A stretch of 64,000 nt of DNA, from positions 1 to 64,000 of the forward strand of contig VBCK01000117.1 of assembly GCA_005882215.1 (NCBI GenBank), read 5' to 3'. The translations under genes were made by a program, and so were the position numbers. Shown here piece after piece: positions 9,163 to 17,431 of the stretch. The number at the start of each line of letters is the position of its first letter. Position 1 is the first letter of the stretch. The notes under the pieces are model-generated. The model saw only the letters and a list, made by a program, of their open reading frames with translations. It ran no database searches and was not told the DNA's origin. This DNA is from Betaproteobacteria bacterium. GTDB taxonomy: Bacteria > Pseudomonadota > Gammaproteobacteria > Burkholderiales > Burkholderiaceae_F.

Positions 9163-10314
9163 GTGATTGATTTTCGCGAAGTGCGGCTGCGATCGAATCC
9201 GCGCTTTCGCCTGGTACCGTTCGACCGGCTTGCGCCATCGGACCTGGATGCGTTCCGGAGTCTGAGCGAGGATCCGGACTTCTTCGGAATCCTCGTTCCA
9301 CCGGAAGGCTCCGTTCTGCCGGTCAAATCCGTTTCGCGCGACGCGGCGCTGCTGTACCTCTCGCTGCGAAAGCCTGCCTGCCTGCCACACCTCCTGGAGA
9401 ACCTGTTCGGTGGCGACGTGGGCGAGCGGGTTCGCACGTTGATCCTGGATGGCGTGTTCGAGATCGAACAGTCCGGGAATTTCGTGTCGGGCGCAGCCGC
9501 ATTAGCGCCGTTTACCTATTCGGAGACTGCCGAACCCACCTCGCTTCTGGCCCAGCTCTGCGAGGACGCGATCAGGTACGCCGCCGCGCTGGAGCTGCTG
9601 CCAGTGCACGACCTGGCGTTGCGGCTGTATCTTTTCAACACTGCGCCGGGCGAGCCGGCGATGCATCGGCGCTTCTGCGACGACGACCGGCTGCTCGGGT
9701 TTGTGCTCGCTGACGATGCGATCGCCCGCTTGTTGCGCTCGCGCTGGCGGCGCGAAACGATCGGCGACTCCTGGCTTGCCTGGAACGGCGAGGCCTCGGC
9801 GAGGGCGCCGGAATACAAGCTGTATGTCAGTCCGACGCTGGACCATATGCCCGCAGTCTTCGAACTCGCGGTCGACGCCTTCGCAAAGGCTCAGTGCACG
9901 CACTTCAAGCTGGGGCGGGGAGCGTTCGGTCTGCTGCGTCCCGACAAGCTGGTCGCTTATTTTTCCGACCTGGACTCGCTGCAGCAGGCGGCAGAGTTGA
10001 TTCGCAGGTCCGCGGCGGGTGCAGTAGCGCAGGGGGTGCCGTTCACCGCCCCGATCGATTCCGATGGACTGTTGTCCTGGGGCATGGATCCGCCCCGATT
10101 CGAGCAGGTTTTGCAGTCGCAACAATTGCAGAGTTGGCGCCAGTGGCTCACCGGCCGGATTGCTGTCTACGTGCTCGCGGGCAGGGAAGCCGGCACCGAC
10201 GTTCATTCCTTCATCCGCAACCGGATCGAACTGGACGGAGTCGACCCGGTGTCCTGGACCCCGAACCTGGCAATCTGGCGTGGACCGGTCGGAACCGAGC
10301 AGGGGGCGGCTTGA
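9163..10314 (+). CDS. putative stand-alone phosphoSer/Thr lyase-like protein of a lanthionine synthetase system
   Basis: A 383-residue protein. Residues about 218-307 resemble the lyase domain that opens class III/IV lanthipeptide synthetases: YKLYVSPTLD (218-227) parallels the family's WKIHVSAT-type strand, then HFKLGR (247-252), RPDK (259-262), a YF strand, PFTAPIDSDGLLSWG (293-307). Such lyases remove phosphate from pSer/pThr to leave dehydroamino acids. A HopA1-type protein of class V lanthipeptide loci is an alternative. Residues about 10-105 look like a small winged-helix module. The GTG start at 9163 has AAGGG eight bases upstream; an in-frame TTG at 9064 adds an unrelated tail. Its stop overlaps the next gene's start. 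The role is inferred from pattern and neighbour, not from an alignment. Confidence 0.6.
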   Translation: MIDFREVRLRSNPRFRLVPFDRLAPSDLDAFRSLSEDPDFFGILVPPEGSVLPVKSVSRDAALLYLSLRKPACLPHLLENLFGGDVGERVRTLILDGVFEIEQSGNFVSGAAALAPFTYSETAEPTSLLAQLCEDAIRYAAALELLPVHDLALRLYLFNTAPGEPAMHRRFCDDDRLLGFVLADDAIARLLRSRWRRETIGDSWLAWNGEASARAPEYKLYVSPTLDHMPAVFELAVDAFAKAQCTHFKLGRGAFGLLRPDKLVAYFSDLDSLQQAAELIRRSAAGAVAQGVPFTAPIDSDGLLSWGMDPPRFEQVLQSQQLQSWRQWLTGRIAVYVLAGREAGTDVHSFIRNRIELDGVDPVSWTPNLAIWRGPVGTEQGAA

Positions 10315-12686
10315 GTATCGACTGCGAACTTGTGCTTTCGCCGGACGTGCGCATCGAACCGGTCCTGGAGCTCTCGCCCGACCTGCGAGCGAAGATCGAT
10401 GCGTCTGACCAGGACTTCACAGTGACACGCCGGCGCGCACGCGCCACCTCGCGCGTGGTGGACAAGGACAGCGCCGAACTGTTGCAGAAATTTCGCGTGC
10501 CGACCCGCATCGTCGATGCTGTCCTGTCGTTCGCCGGCGAGCGGGGACTCCATCCGGAGTCGACTCTCGAGCAGGCCTACCCGGTGCTTGGCCGGCTGTA
10601 CCGAAGCCGGTTCCTGGTGCCCGCGGACAGCGACGCGGCCAGACCCATCGAAGGGCAACTCGAACCCGGGGACGTCGTCGATGGGTTTCGACTGATCCGT
10701 TGCATCCAAATCTTCGAAGACAACGAAGTGTTCGTGGCGCGAGATGACGCCGGCCGCTATGCGGCAGTGAAGTTTTACCGAGAGCCAAGTCCGGACCAGA
10801 TCGCCATGCTTCAGGGCGAAGCGGGCCTGATGGGGCGCGCCGGCGGAGCCCGCGCCCCGCAGGTGCTCGGCCTGACACAGGTTGGTTCCGGCCTCGCGCT
10901 GGCGGCTGAGTGGGTGTTCGGGGACGACGCGCTGGCCGCGGCCGAATCGCTGCGCGGCCGGCAGGGCTCTCGAAGCGATCACCCATTGCTCGCGCTGTGC
11001 GCTGAGGTCGCTGCCGCGTTCGCCGACGTTCACGAGTCGGGTCTGCTGCATGGCGACGTTCACCCTCGCAACGTGCTGGTCGAGAAGTCGGGAACGGTCC
11101 GGCTGATCGATTTCGGGCTGGCGCGCGAAATCGACGTGCCCAGCGACGGGAATCTGCGCGGCGGCGTCCCTTTCTATTTCGACCCCGAGTTTGCCCGAGC
11201 GCAGCGCGACCAGGGGGTCGTGGCCGCCAGTTGCTTGGCAGAACAGTACTCGGTGGCCGCTCTGATCTACCAGATGTGGACCGGCGTGCATTACCTGGAC
11301 TGGAGCCTTGAACGCGAAGCCATGCTGCGCCAGATCGTCGAGGCCGAACCCGTCCCGTTCCAGGCGCGCCGCGTGCCGCCTTGGCCTGAGCTGGAGCAGA
11401 TCCTGCGCCGGGCGTTGCACAAGGATCCCGGGCAGCGCTTTCCGGACCTGCGCGCCCTGACCCAGGCGTTAAGCGCCCTACTGCCGCAGGCGCAGGAGCG
11501 CGACAGGCAGGCCGCATCCGTGTACCGCGAACCGGCACGGGCTGCCGACTTGGTCGAGCGGGCGCTGAAGCGCTATCGGCTAGGGGGTGAGGCGCTGCGC
11601 GAAGGGCTGCCCGATGCCCCACGAGCTTCGATCAACTACGGCGCCGGCGGCATCGCGTACGCGCTGCTGCGGATCGCGCAGCGGCGCCAAGATGCGAGAC
11701 GGTTGGCTCTGGCTGATCTCTGGTCCCAGAAGGCCTACGCGCTAGCGACCTCGGACGATGCCTTTTACAGCGCCGCGCTGCAGATCGATCGAAACTCGGT
11801 GGGCGAACGTTCGCTGTTTCATTCGGCCGCGGGCTTGCATGGCGTGCGGGCCCTGGTGTCGGCCGCGCAGCGCGATGCGGTAACCGCCAATCGAGCGCTG
11901 CGCGCCTTTGTCCAGCATTCGCTGGGACCGAATGACAGCGTCGATCGAGCTTCGCGACTGGATGCCGTAATTGGCCGGGCGAGCCTTCTGCTCGGGTGCT
12001 CCGAGCTGATCGAGACGATCCCGCAATCGCGGGAATTCGACCTGGCGGGCATTCGTGCGCGGGGCGACGAGCTTGCCACCGAGGTTCTCGGCTTTCTCGA
12101 GTCCAGCACGATCGAATCCTCGGAACACTTGGCGACGCTGGGCGTCGCGCACGGCTGGGGCGGACTGGCCTTCGGCCTGCTGCGTTGGGCGCGCGCCACG
12201 GGGCGCGACCCCGCGGCTTCGGTGCGGTTGCGGCTCGACGAGCTGGCGACGCTGGCCGAACCGCACGGCGTGGGAGCGCGCTGGCCGGTTCAGTGCGGCG
12301 GATCCACGTTTCTGGATGGATGGTGCAACGGTGCGGCCGGATTCGCGATGCTGTACGCACTGGCCTCCCGGATATTGAGCGAGCCGCGCTTCGCGGAGCT
12401 CGCGGAGCGCGCCGCGATCAGCGCATGGAACAGCGAGATCCCTCTCGGCACGCTGTGTTGCGGTCAAGGCGGCATAGCCTATGGATTGCTGGCTGTTTAT
12501 CGCATCACGGGCTCGGAGCACTGGCTGCAGCGCGCCCGCGCGTGTTTGCGGCGGGCTGCGGCCGACCGCTCGCCTCACTTTCTCCCGGACGCGCTGTACA
12601 AGGGCGCCGTCGGCCTCGCGCTGTTGGCCGAGGAGCTGCAATCGCCCGAAACGGCGGCGATGCCACTGTTCGAGCCGGGCGCCTGA
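10311..12686 (+). CDS. protein kinase-LanC fusion, putative lanthionine synthetase subunit
   Basis: A 791-residue fusion. The N-terminus (about 35-105) is a small helical/winged-helix-like module. The kinase domain (about 125-390) has VK154, catalytic HGDVHPRN (247-254, D249 and N254) and metal-binding DFG (267-269), so it looks active. The LanC-like cyclase (about 430-775) has the repeated glycine motifs of the alpha-toroid (NYGAGGIAY, VAHGWGGLAFG) and zinc ligands C672 in WCNG and C716/C717 in LCCGQGG. Three Cys replace the common Cys-Cys-His set. It would phosphorylate Ser/Thr and close thioether rings; the missing lyase step is offered by the preceding gene. The TTG start overlaps that gene's stop and follows AGGGGGCGG. 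The order kinase-cyclase resembles class III/IV synthetases lacking their lyase domain. Confidence 0.82.
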   Translation: MSIDCELVLSPDVRIEPVLELSPDLRAKIDASDQDFTVTRRRARATSRVVDKDSAELLQKFRVPTRIVDAVLSFAGERGLHPESTLEQAYPVLGRLYRSRFLVPADSDAARPIEGQLEPGDVVDGFRLIRCIQIFEDNEVFVARDDAGRYAAVKFYREPSPDQIAMLQGEAGLMGRAGGARAPQVLGLTQVGSGLALAAEWVFGDDALAAAESLRGRQGSRSDHPLLALCAEVAAAFADVHESGLLHGDVHPRNVLVEKSGTVRLIDFGLAREIDVPSDGNLRGGVPFYFDPEFARAQRDQGVVAASCLAEQYSVAALIYQMWTGVHYLDWSLEREAMLRQIVEAEPVPFQARRVPPWPELEQILRRALHKDPGQRFPDLRALTQALSALLPQAQERDRQAASVYREPARAADLVERALKRYRLGGEALREGLPDAPRASINYGAGGIAYALLRIAQRRQDARRLALADLWSQKAYALATSDDAFYSAALQIDRNSVGERSLFHSAAGLHGVRALVSAAQRDAVTANRALRAFVQHSLGPNDSVDRASRLDAVIGRASLLLGCSELIETIPQSREFDLAGIRARGDELATEVLGFLESSTIESSEHLATLGVAHGWGGLAFGLLRWARATGRDPAASVRLRLDELATLAEPHGVGARWPVQCGGSTFLDGWCNGAAGFAMLYALASRILSEPRFAELAERAAISAWNSEIPLGTLCCGQGGIAYGLLAVYRITGSEHWLQRARACLRRAAADRSPHFLPDALYKGAVGLALLAEELQSPETAAMPLFEPGA

Positions 12687-12797
12687 CGGTCGAGCCAGGC
12701 AGCCGTGAGGACGCGTGCCTTACCTGTCGGATCTGCGAGCAAATAGTCGTCTGAGTAGTCGCAAACACTCATATCAACATGCAACGGAGGCTGGGAA

Positions 12798-13175
12798 ATG
12801 GCGGATTTCAAGATCCACGATTTGACGGTCTTGCTCCAACCAGGATGGGCCGATCAGACGGTCGGGCAGCCTCCCACCCGATACCCGGTGTCGCTTGATC
12901 CGGGGCTTTGCGGAGGAAGCAACAAGCCGGATCTTTGCGGAGGAAGCAACAAGATCTGTCAGGCAAGCCAGTTGGTCGTGGATATCGCCTGTGTTTCCGT
13001 CGAAGAGTTGAAGGTTCTGAAAAAGCAGCTTGCGCAGGCGCTCGAAGTGGTGGCACGCCGCGAATTCGAGCTGCAGTCGGACGCCGGGGCGGTCGAGCCG
13101 ATGGAATCCGGAACGATCGATGCGCTGTCCGTAGCACTCAAGAGGATCCCAACCAAGAGGATCCCAACGAAGTAG
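12798..13175 (+). CDS. small Cys/Ser repeat protein, candidate substrate (precursor) of the lanthionine synthetase
   Basis: A 125-residue protein of unknown family, starting at ATG with GGAGG (12786-12790) seven bases upstream. It lies 111 bp after the kinase-LanC gene on the same strand. Residues 37-43 and 46-52 repeat LCGGSNK exactly, followed by ICQAS; Cys are at 38, 47, 54 and 65, with Ser at 41, 50, 57 and 67. After that comes a charged helical stretch (about 66-95) and a C-terminal tandem KRIPT KRIPT K. Cys/Ser spacing of this kind could form thioether rings, so I infer a lanthipeptide-type precursor. Unusually, the Cys/Ser part is central rather than C-terminal. It could instead be an unmodified partner protein. 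Confidence 0.6.
   Translation: MADFKIHDLTVLLQPGWADQTVGQPPTRYPVSLDPGLCGGSNKPDLCGGSNKICQASQLVVDIACVSVEELKVLKKQLAQALEVVARREFELQSDAGAVEPMESGTIDALSVALKRIPTKRIPTK
12906..12953 (+). repeat. two copies of a 21-bp repeat, 27 bp apart, in the candidate precursor
   Basis: Two identical 21-bp copies (12906-12926 and 12933-12953) encode LCGGSNK twice with a nine-residue period. The DNA identity, including third positions, points to recent duplication of the presumed core unit. Confidence 0.9.
13140..13169 (+). repeat. tandem 15-bp repeat at the end of the candidate precursor gene
   Basis: Two 15-bp units differing only at the last base encode KRIPT twice, followed by a final Lys codon and the stop. A second, independent internal duplication in the same short gene. 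Confidence 0.9.
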
Positions 13176-13256
13176 TCGTCGGCGAAGGCGCAATCGGGGG
13201 TCGGTCCGGCAAACTGCCGTCGTACCTTGCGGTTACCTGGCGATCCAGCCCGGTAA

Positions 13257-16200
13257 TCAGCCTCCTGCCAGTTCGTGCTGCCTCAGTTGCTGCTCCAGTT
13301 CGGTCCAGGGGCGCTTGTAAAAGGAACTGACCGCCGGCTGCTCGTTGAAGGCGCGCCGGGCCGCGTTGCGCATTTCGCGCGCAAGCGGCAGCTCTCCGGC
13401 CTGCAGTGCGCACAAGCCTGTGCGCGCGCGCAGCGCCGCGATTCCCGGACTGTTCGAGGCAAACTGGCCTTTGAACTCGTTCAATGCCGCCATCAGCCTG
13501 GCCAGACCCGCCTTCGGCTGCCCGGTGTTGCACTCGACGACGGCCTGCAGTCCAGCGAAACCGCTGGGGGGAAAGGTGACGATTATCAGCTCCTTGCGGC
13601 GCGTTTCGGGCACGCCGGCGACCCATTGATGGATCAGCCTGGCAGCGTCCTCAAATTGCTTCGATTCCACCTTGATCAGGACGTCCAGCGCGAGCGCCTC
13701 CCAATGCGGATCCCAGCGGGAACTGAGGACGAACGGTTGGCCCTCGCTGATCTGCGTCTTCACGTCCATCAATCGGCGCGCGGCCGACACCAGGTCTGCG
13801 GCCATGATCCGCGACTGGATCGCGTAAACCTCGGGGTCTAGAATCGCGTCCCTGCGTACGCCGCTGGCATGCAACGCGGCATGGCGAGCCCTGTAGATCT
13901 CATCCCACAGCCGGGTGGCCTCTTCGTGCTCGCCACGGTCGTCGGCCCATTGGGCGTAAAAGTACATCGCGCGGTACTTGGCTCCAAAAACCGGCGACCC
14001 TTCATCTTGATTGGATTGCTTTTCCACTAGCACCGGCAGCGCGCGGCGCATCAGCGGAGCGGCGCGCTCGACCTCCCCGTGCTGCCAATACGCGGTCCCG
14101 GCCACCAGGTCCGCGAACGCCCGCAATGTGGGGGGCACGTCCGAGCCTTTCCGGTCGAGGGCGGCAGCAATCTGCTCGATTCTGGGAATGCCGAAGTCCG
14201 GGAGGGCGCCGGTATCGTTCAGACGCTGGACCAGATACAACTCGAGCGATGCCGCTTCCAGGTCGTCCGGACCCGAGACCCGGCGCATGTCGGCCAGCAG
14301 CCGATCGAACATCGCACGGCCGGCACCGACTTCGCCGAACTGGATCAGATTTTGCGCGAAGAACTGCCGCTTCGCGATCGCTTCAGAGGAGAGCGCTCCA
14401 GTCAGATCTTGAGTCAATTTGACGGCGGCGTCGAATGTCGATTGGGCCGCCGCCGGATCCTTGCGATCCCACAGCAGTAAAGCGGCGCGATGCAGCAGGA
14501 TGTCCGCGAACACGGGGGAACGACGGTCGGTTACGGTCGAAAGGAGTTCTTCGGCCCGGTTCAGCTGATCGGACGCGAGGGCGAACTTGCCTCGGGCCAG
14601 CAACACGCGCGCCAAGGCGGTGTGTAACTCCGCGTGCTCCGATGCGGGCAGCGAACCGGCCTGGCGGATCGCCTGATTCAGCGTCTCTTCGGCCAGGTCG
14701 TTGCGCATTTCCTGCACCTGGGCACGCGCAAGAATCCGTAATGCCTGCACGCGCTGGCGGTCGTTGCCGGAGGTTGCGTTCAAGGCCTCCAGCTGACCGT
14801 TGACCATCTCGATTGCGTGCGAAGAGTCCCCAATGTCGGCAAAAATCGTCCCGGCAATTCCCATCATCTCGGCCCGGAGGGCAGGCCGTCCTTCGTAGCG
14901 GGCCTGGATGCGGCGTGCCCCGCGTTCGACCAGCGCGTCGGTCGGAAGCTGCCGCAGGTACAGCTTGTTCGGATCGTCCCCATGATTCAGGTCGAACAGC
15001 CCGATCACGAAATCGCGTATTTCGTCGGCCCGCTCCGCCTGCGCCTGGGCGCGCTGCGCCTCGTGCGTGGCGCGCTTGGCCTGCTCGACCGCCACGCCGA
15101 AGCCGATCAGCACCGCCACTAGCGCGGCCGACGCCGCCACCACGTACTCGCGATGGCGGCTGATGAAGCGACTGGCCCGGTACCAGCCACTGTCCGGACG
15201 CGCCAGCACCGGCTCGCCGTTCAGGTGGCGGTCCAGGTCGTCGATCAGCGCATCGACGGTCCGGTAGCGCGACTCCGGCTCCCGGCGCAGCGCCTTGGCC
15301 AGGATCGTGTCCAGGTCGCCGCGCAACTGCCGCTGGGTGGGCCTGGCCGCCACGCGGGAGCTCGCTAGCGGCGCCAGGTCCTCGGCGGCCGCCGCCTCCA
15401 GTTCCGTCAGCGAAGCGCCGGTGGCATGAAATGGGCGAGTCCTCGTCAGCATCTCGTACAGCAGCACGCCCAGCGAATAGACGTCCGCTGCCACTGTCAC
15501 TGGCTCGCCCCGGATCTGTTCGGGGGAGGCGTAGCCCGGTGTCAGCATCCGGCCGGCGGCCCCCGTCAACAGGGTCATTCCGTCCGCCTCATCGCTGAGC
15601 AGCTTCGCGATGCCGAAATCCAGCAGGTGAGCGGTCCCGTCGACGCCCACCAGCACGTTCGACGGCTTCAGGTCTCGATGCACGACCAGGTGGCGATGCG
15701 CATAGGCCACCGCACCGGCGACCTGCTTGAACAGCACCAGCCGCTCGCGCAGACTGAGCGAATGCTGGAGCACGTATTCGTCGATCGGCACGCCCTCGAC
15801 GTACTCCAGCGCCAGGTAGGGCCGACCTTGTTCGTCGGTGCCGGCGTCGTACAGGCGCGCGATATTCGGGTGTGCCAGCCGCGCCAGGATGTCGCGCTCG
15901 CGCGCCAGGCGCGCGTTCAGTTCGGGCACCCAGCTCACATGGGGCAACTTCAGCGCGACCGCGCGGTCGAGCCCACCGTCGACGCGCTGAGCCAGCCACA
16001 CGGACCCCATGCCGCCGACGCCGATCTGCCGCTCCAGGCGGTATGGGCCGATCCGCATGCCCTCCCGCTCGGTTGCCTGACTCTGAGCGGCGGCCCTGAG
16101 GTGACCGAGCCCCGGGCGCGTCAGGAACCGGTCGTCCGGCCGGTCCGCCTCGGCCAGCAGTTGCGCCAGCGTGTTGCGGTGCCCGGCGTCGGACCCGCCT

Positions 16201-16298
16201 AGGGAAGCAAGCCAGCGGCTGCGTTCGGACGGATCCAGCGCGAGCGCTTCGTCCAGCAGCCGGCTGAGCGTTCGGAGTTCCGCAGGACCGACAGCCAT
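13257..16298 (-). CDS. membrane-anchored Ser/Thr protein kinase with C-terminal helical repeats
   Basis: A 1013-residue Hanks-type kinase. A short N-terminal helical region (about 1-80) precedes the kinase domain (about 82-350) with GVGGMGSV, VALKLP, catalytic HRDLKPSN and DFGIAK, all intact. One transmembrane helix follows (about 385-405, AASAALVAVLIGFGVAV), then a long alpha-helical, TPR-like region to the end. The kinase is cytoplasmic, the repeat region likely extracytoplasmic. It lies 102 bp downstream of an ECF sigma factor gene on the same strand, a common pairing, so the kinase may act in the sigma factor's pathway. It converges on the candidate precursor gene, leaving 81 bp. Confidence 0.85.
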   Translation of the reverse strand: MAVGPAELRTLSRLLDEALALDPSERSRWLASLGGSDAGHRNTLAQLLAEADRPDDRFLTRPGLGHLRAAAQSQATEREGMRIGPYRLERQIGVGGMGSVWLAQRVDGGLDRAVALKLPHVSWVPELNARLARERDILARLAHPNIARLYDAGTDEQGRPYLALEYVEGVPIDEYVLQHSLSLRERLVLFKQVAGAVAYAHRHLVVHRDLKPSNVLVGVDGTAHLLDFGIAKLLSDEADGMTLLTGAAGRMLTPGYASPEQIRGEPVTVAADVYSLGVLLYEMLTRTRPFHATGASLTELEAAAAEDLAPLASSRVAARPTQRQLRGDLDTILAKALRREPESRYRTVDALIDDLDRHLNGEPVLARPDSGWYRASRFISRHREYVVAASAALVAVLIGFGVAVEQAKRATHEAQRAQAQAERADEIRDFVIGLFDLNHGDDPNKLYLRQLPTDALVERGARRIQARYEGRPALRAEMMGIAGTIFADIGDSSHAIEMVNGQLEALNATSGNDRQRVQALRILARAQVQEMRNDLAEETLNQAIRQAGSLPASEHAELHTALARVLLARGKFALASDQLNRAEELLSTVTDRRSPVFADILLHRAALLLWDRKDPAAAQSTFDAAVKLTQDLTGALSSEAIAKRQFFAQNLIQFGEVGAGRAMFDRLLADMRRVSGPDDLEAASLELYLVQRLNDTGALPDFGIPRIEQIAAALDRKGSDVPPTLRAFADLVAGTAYWQHGEVERAAPLMRRALPVLVEKQSNQDEGSPVFGAKYRAMYFYAQWADDRGEHEEATRLWDEIYRARHAALHASGVRRDAILDPEVYAIQSRIMAADLVSAARRLMDVKTQISEGQPFVLSSRWDPHWEALALDVLIKVESKQFEDAARLIHQWVAGVPETRRKELIIVTFPPSGFAGLQAVVECNTGQPKAGLARLMAALNEFKGQFASNSPGIAALRARTGLCALQAGELPLAREMRNAARRAFNEQPAVSSFYKRPWTELEQQLRQHELAGG

Positions 16299-16400
16299 CG
16301 ACGCGACGCGCTCTGCTCGTTAACCGTTAAGGACGCGAAGCGGGTCCGAAAAACGACACGCGTTCCTGGGAAGCGCTTCGTCTGATCGGAAGCAGCCGGC

Positions 16401-16958
16401 TCAGGGGCGCTGCAGCGCGGCCTTAAGCAAAAGGCGCGCCTTGTTCCAATCGCGCTGCACCGTGCGTTCCGTGACCCCCAGCGTTTCGGCGATCTCGGCC
16501 TCGGTGTAGCCGCCGTAGTAGCGCATTTCGACCAGCTGCGCGAGCCTCGGCTCGGCCTGTTCGAGCAGCAGCAGCGCCTCATGAACATCCAGGATCGCTT
16601 CTTCGCCGCTGGACAGGTGCTCGAGCAGCTGGGTCGACAGCGTCAACTCGGGTGCGCCGCCGCCCCTGCGCTGCGCAAGCCGCGCACGGGCCGTGTCGAC
16701 GATCACATTTCGCATCACCTGCGAGGCGAACGCGAAAAACGAACGTCGATCTTCGGAACGCAGCTCGGACGACTGGATGAAGCGGATATACGCTTCGTGC
16801 ACCAGCGCCGTCGTATCGAGCATTTCGCTGCGTCCGCCCTGGTACAGCCGAACGTGGGCGAGTTTCTTCAGTTCCCCGTATGCCAGCGCAAACAGAGCAT
16901 CACGAGCAACCTTGTCGCCGCCATTGACACGGCTCAGCAGCTCGGTGATCTGTCCCAT
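16401..16958 (-). CDS. ECF-type sigma factor of the TIGR02999 (HGG) group
   Basis: A 185-residue RNA polymerase sigma factor. Region 2 is recognised by YGELKKLAH, TTALVHEAYIRF and FFAFASQVMRNVIVDTAR; region 4 by RLAQLVEMRYYGGYTEAEIAETLGVTERTVQRDW, which ends with the DNA-recognition helix. This group is often encoded next to a Ser/Thr kinase with helical repeats, as here, and has no classical anti-sigma gene beside it. It is the first gene of a two-gene unit with the kinase. Target promoters are unknown; the neighbouring lanthionine genes are possible targets but nothing in the sequence proves it. Confidence 0.88.
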   Translation of the reverse strand: MGQITELLSRVNGGDKVARDALFALAYGELKKLAHVRLYQGGRSEMLDTTALVHEAYIRFIQSSELRSEDRRSFFAFASQVMRNVIVDTARARLAQRRGGGAPELTLSTQLLEHLSSGEEAILDVHEALLLLEQAEPRLAQLVEMRYYGGYTEAEIAETLGVTERTVQRDWNKARLLLKAALQRP

Positions 16959-17431
16959 CGGCTGCCCCCGAAGCCAGCAGATTGATTTTCAACGATATTT
17001 ATTTGACCTCGACAAGGCGTATTTGACCACGCCTGGCTGACGCGATGGTAGGCAGCTTACGCGCCGCCGATTCACCCGGCTCGGAATATTCCTATACGCA
17101 CCCGTGCACCGAGTTTTGGTACCGATGCCTTGAGATTTTATTGCAGTGCGATTATACGTTTATTTATATAACAATATGATTTTAACGTGAAAAATAGTCT
17201 TATTTATTAGACATCAGTTGTTATTCGCCATTCTATATTGCATCGCATCATGAGATAATCGCTGTCCGAAGGCGAGCATCCGGCGGTTTTGGTGGCGCAT
17301 CGCCACTCGGCCCCGAAGATCGATCCGAACCGATTCATCGTCGCGCACCCTGCGCGCGGCTCGCTCTCGAGCAAGATGCAGCGGGACTAAGAGCGGCCGC
17401 GGCGGCGGCCGCGATTCGGTAAGCTAGTCCG
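16959..17431. other. intergenic region with an AT-rich block
   Basis: No gene is visible. About 17120-17250 is strikingly AT-rich compared with the GC-rich surroundings and contains several TATA-like and TTATT runs that could act as promoters for the sigma factor (minus strand) or trpG (plus strand). Just before trpG (17392-17411) lies a GC-only palindrome made of two GCGGCCGC sites. This block marks the right edge of the segment that separates trpE from trpG. Confidence 0.6.

Noticed and set aside
12906-12953. Repeats in the candidate precursor as a CRISPR or mobile repeat
   Set aside because: Only two copies, in frame with an encoded peptide repeat and without spacers of uniform length. 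No CRISPR array is visible anywhere in the window.
17392-17411. GC-only palindrome before trpG as a terminator
   Set aside because: It has no T run and sits just before the trpG start; it may be structural but I cannot call it a terminator.
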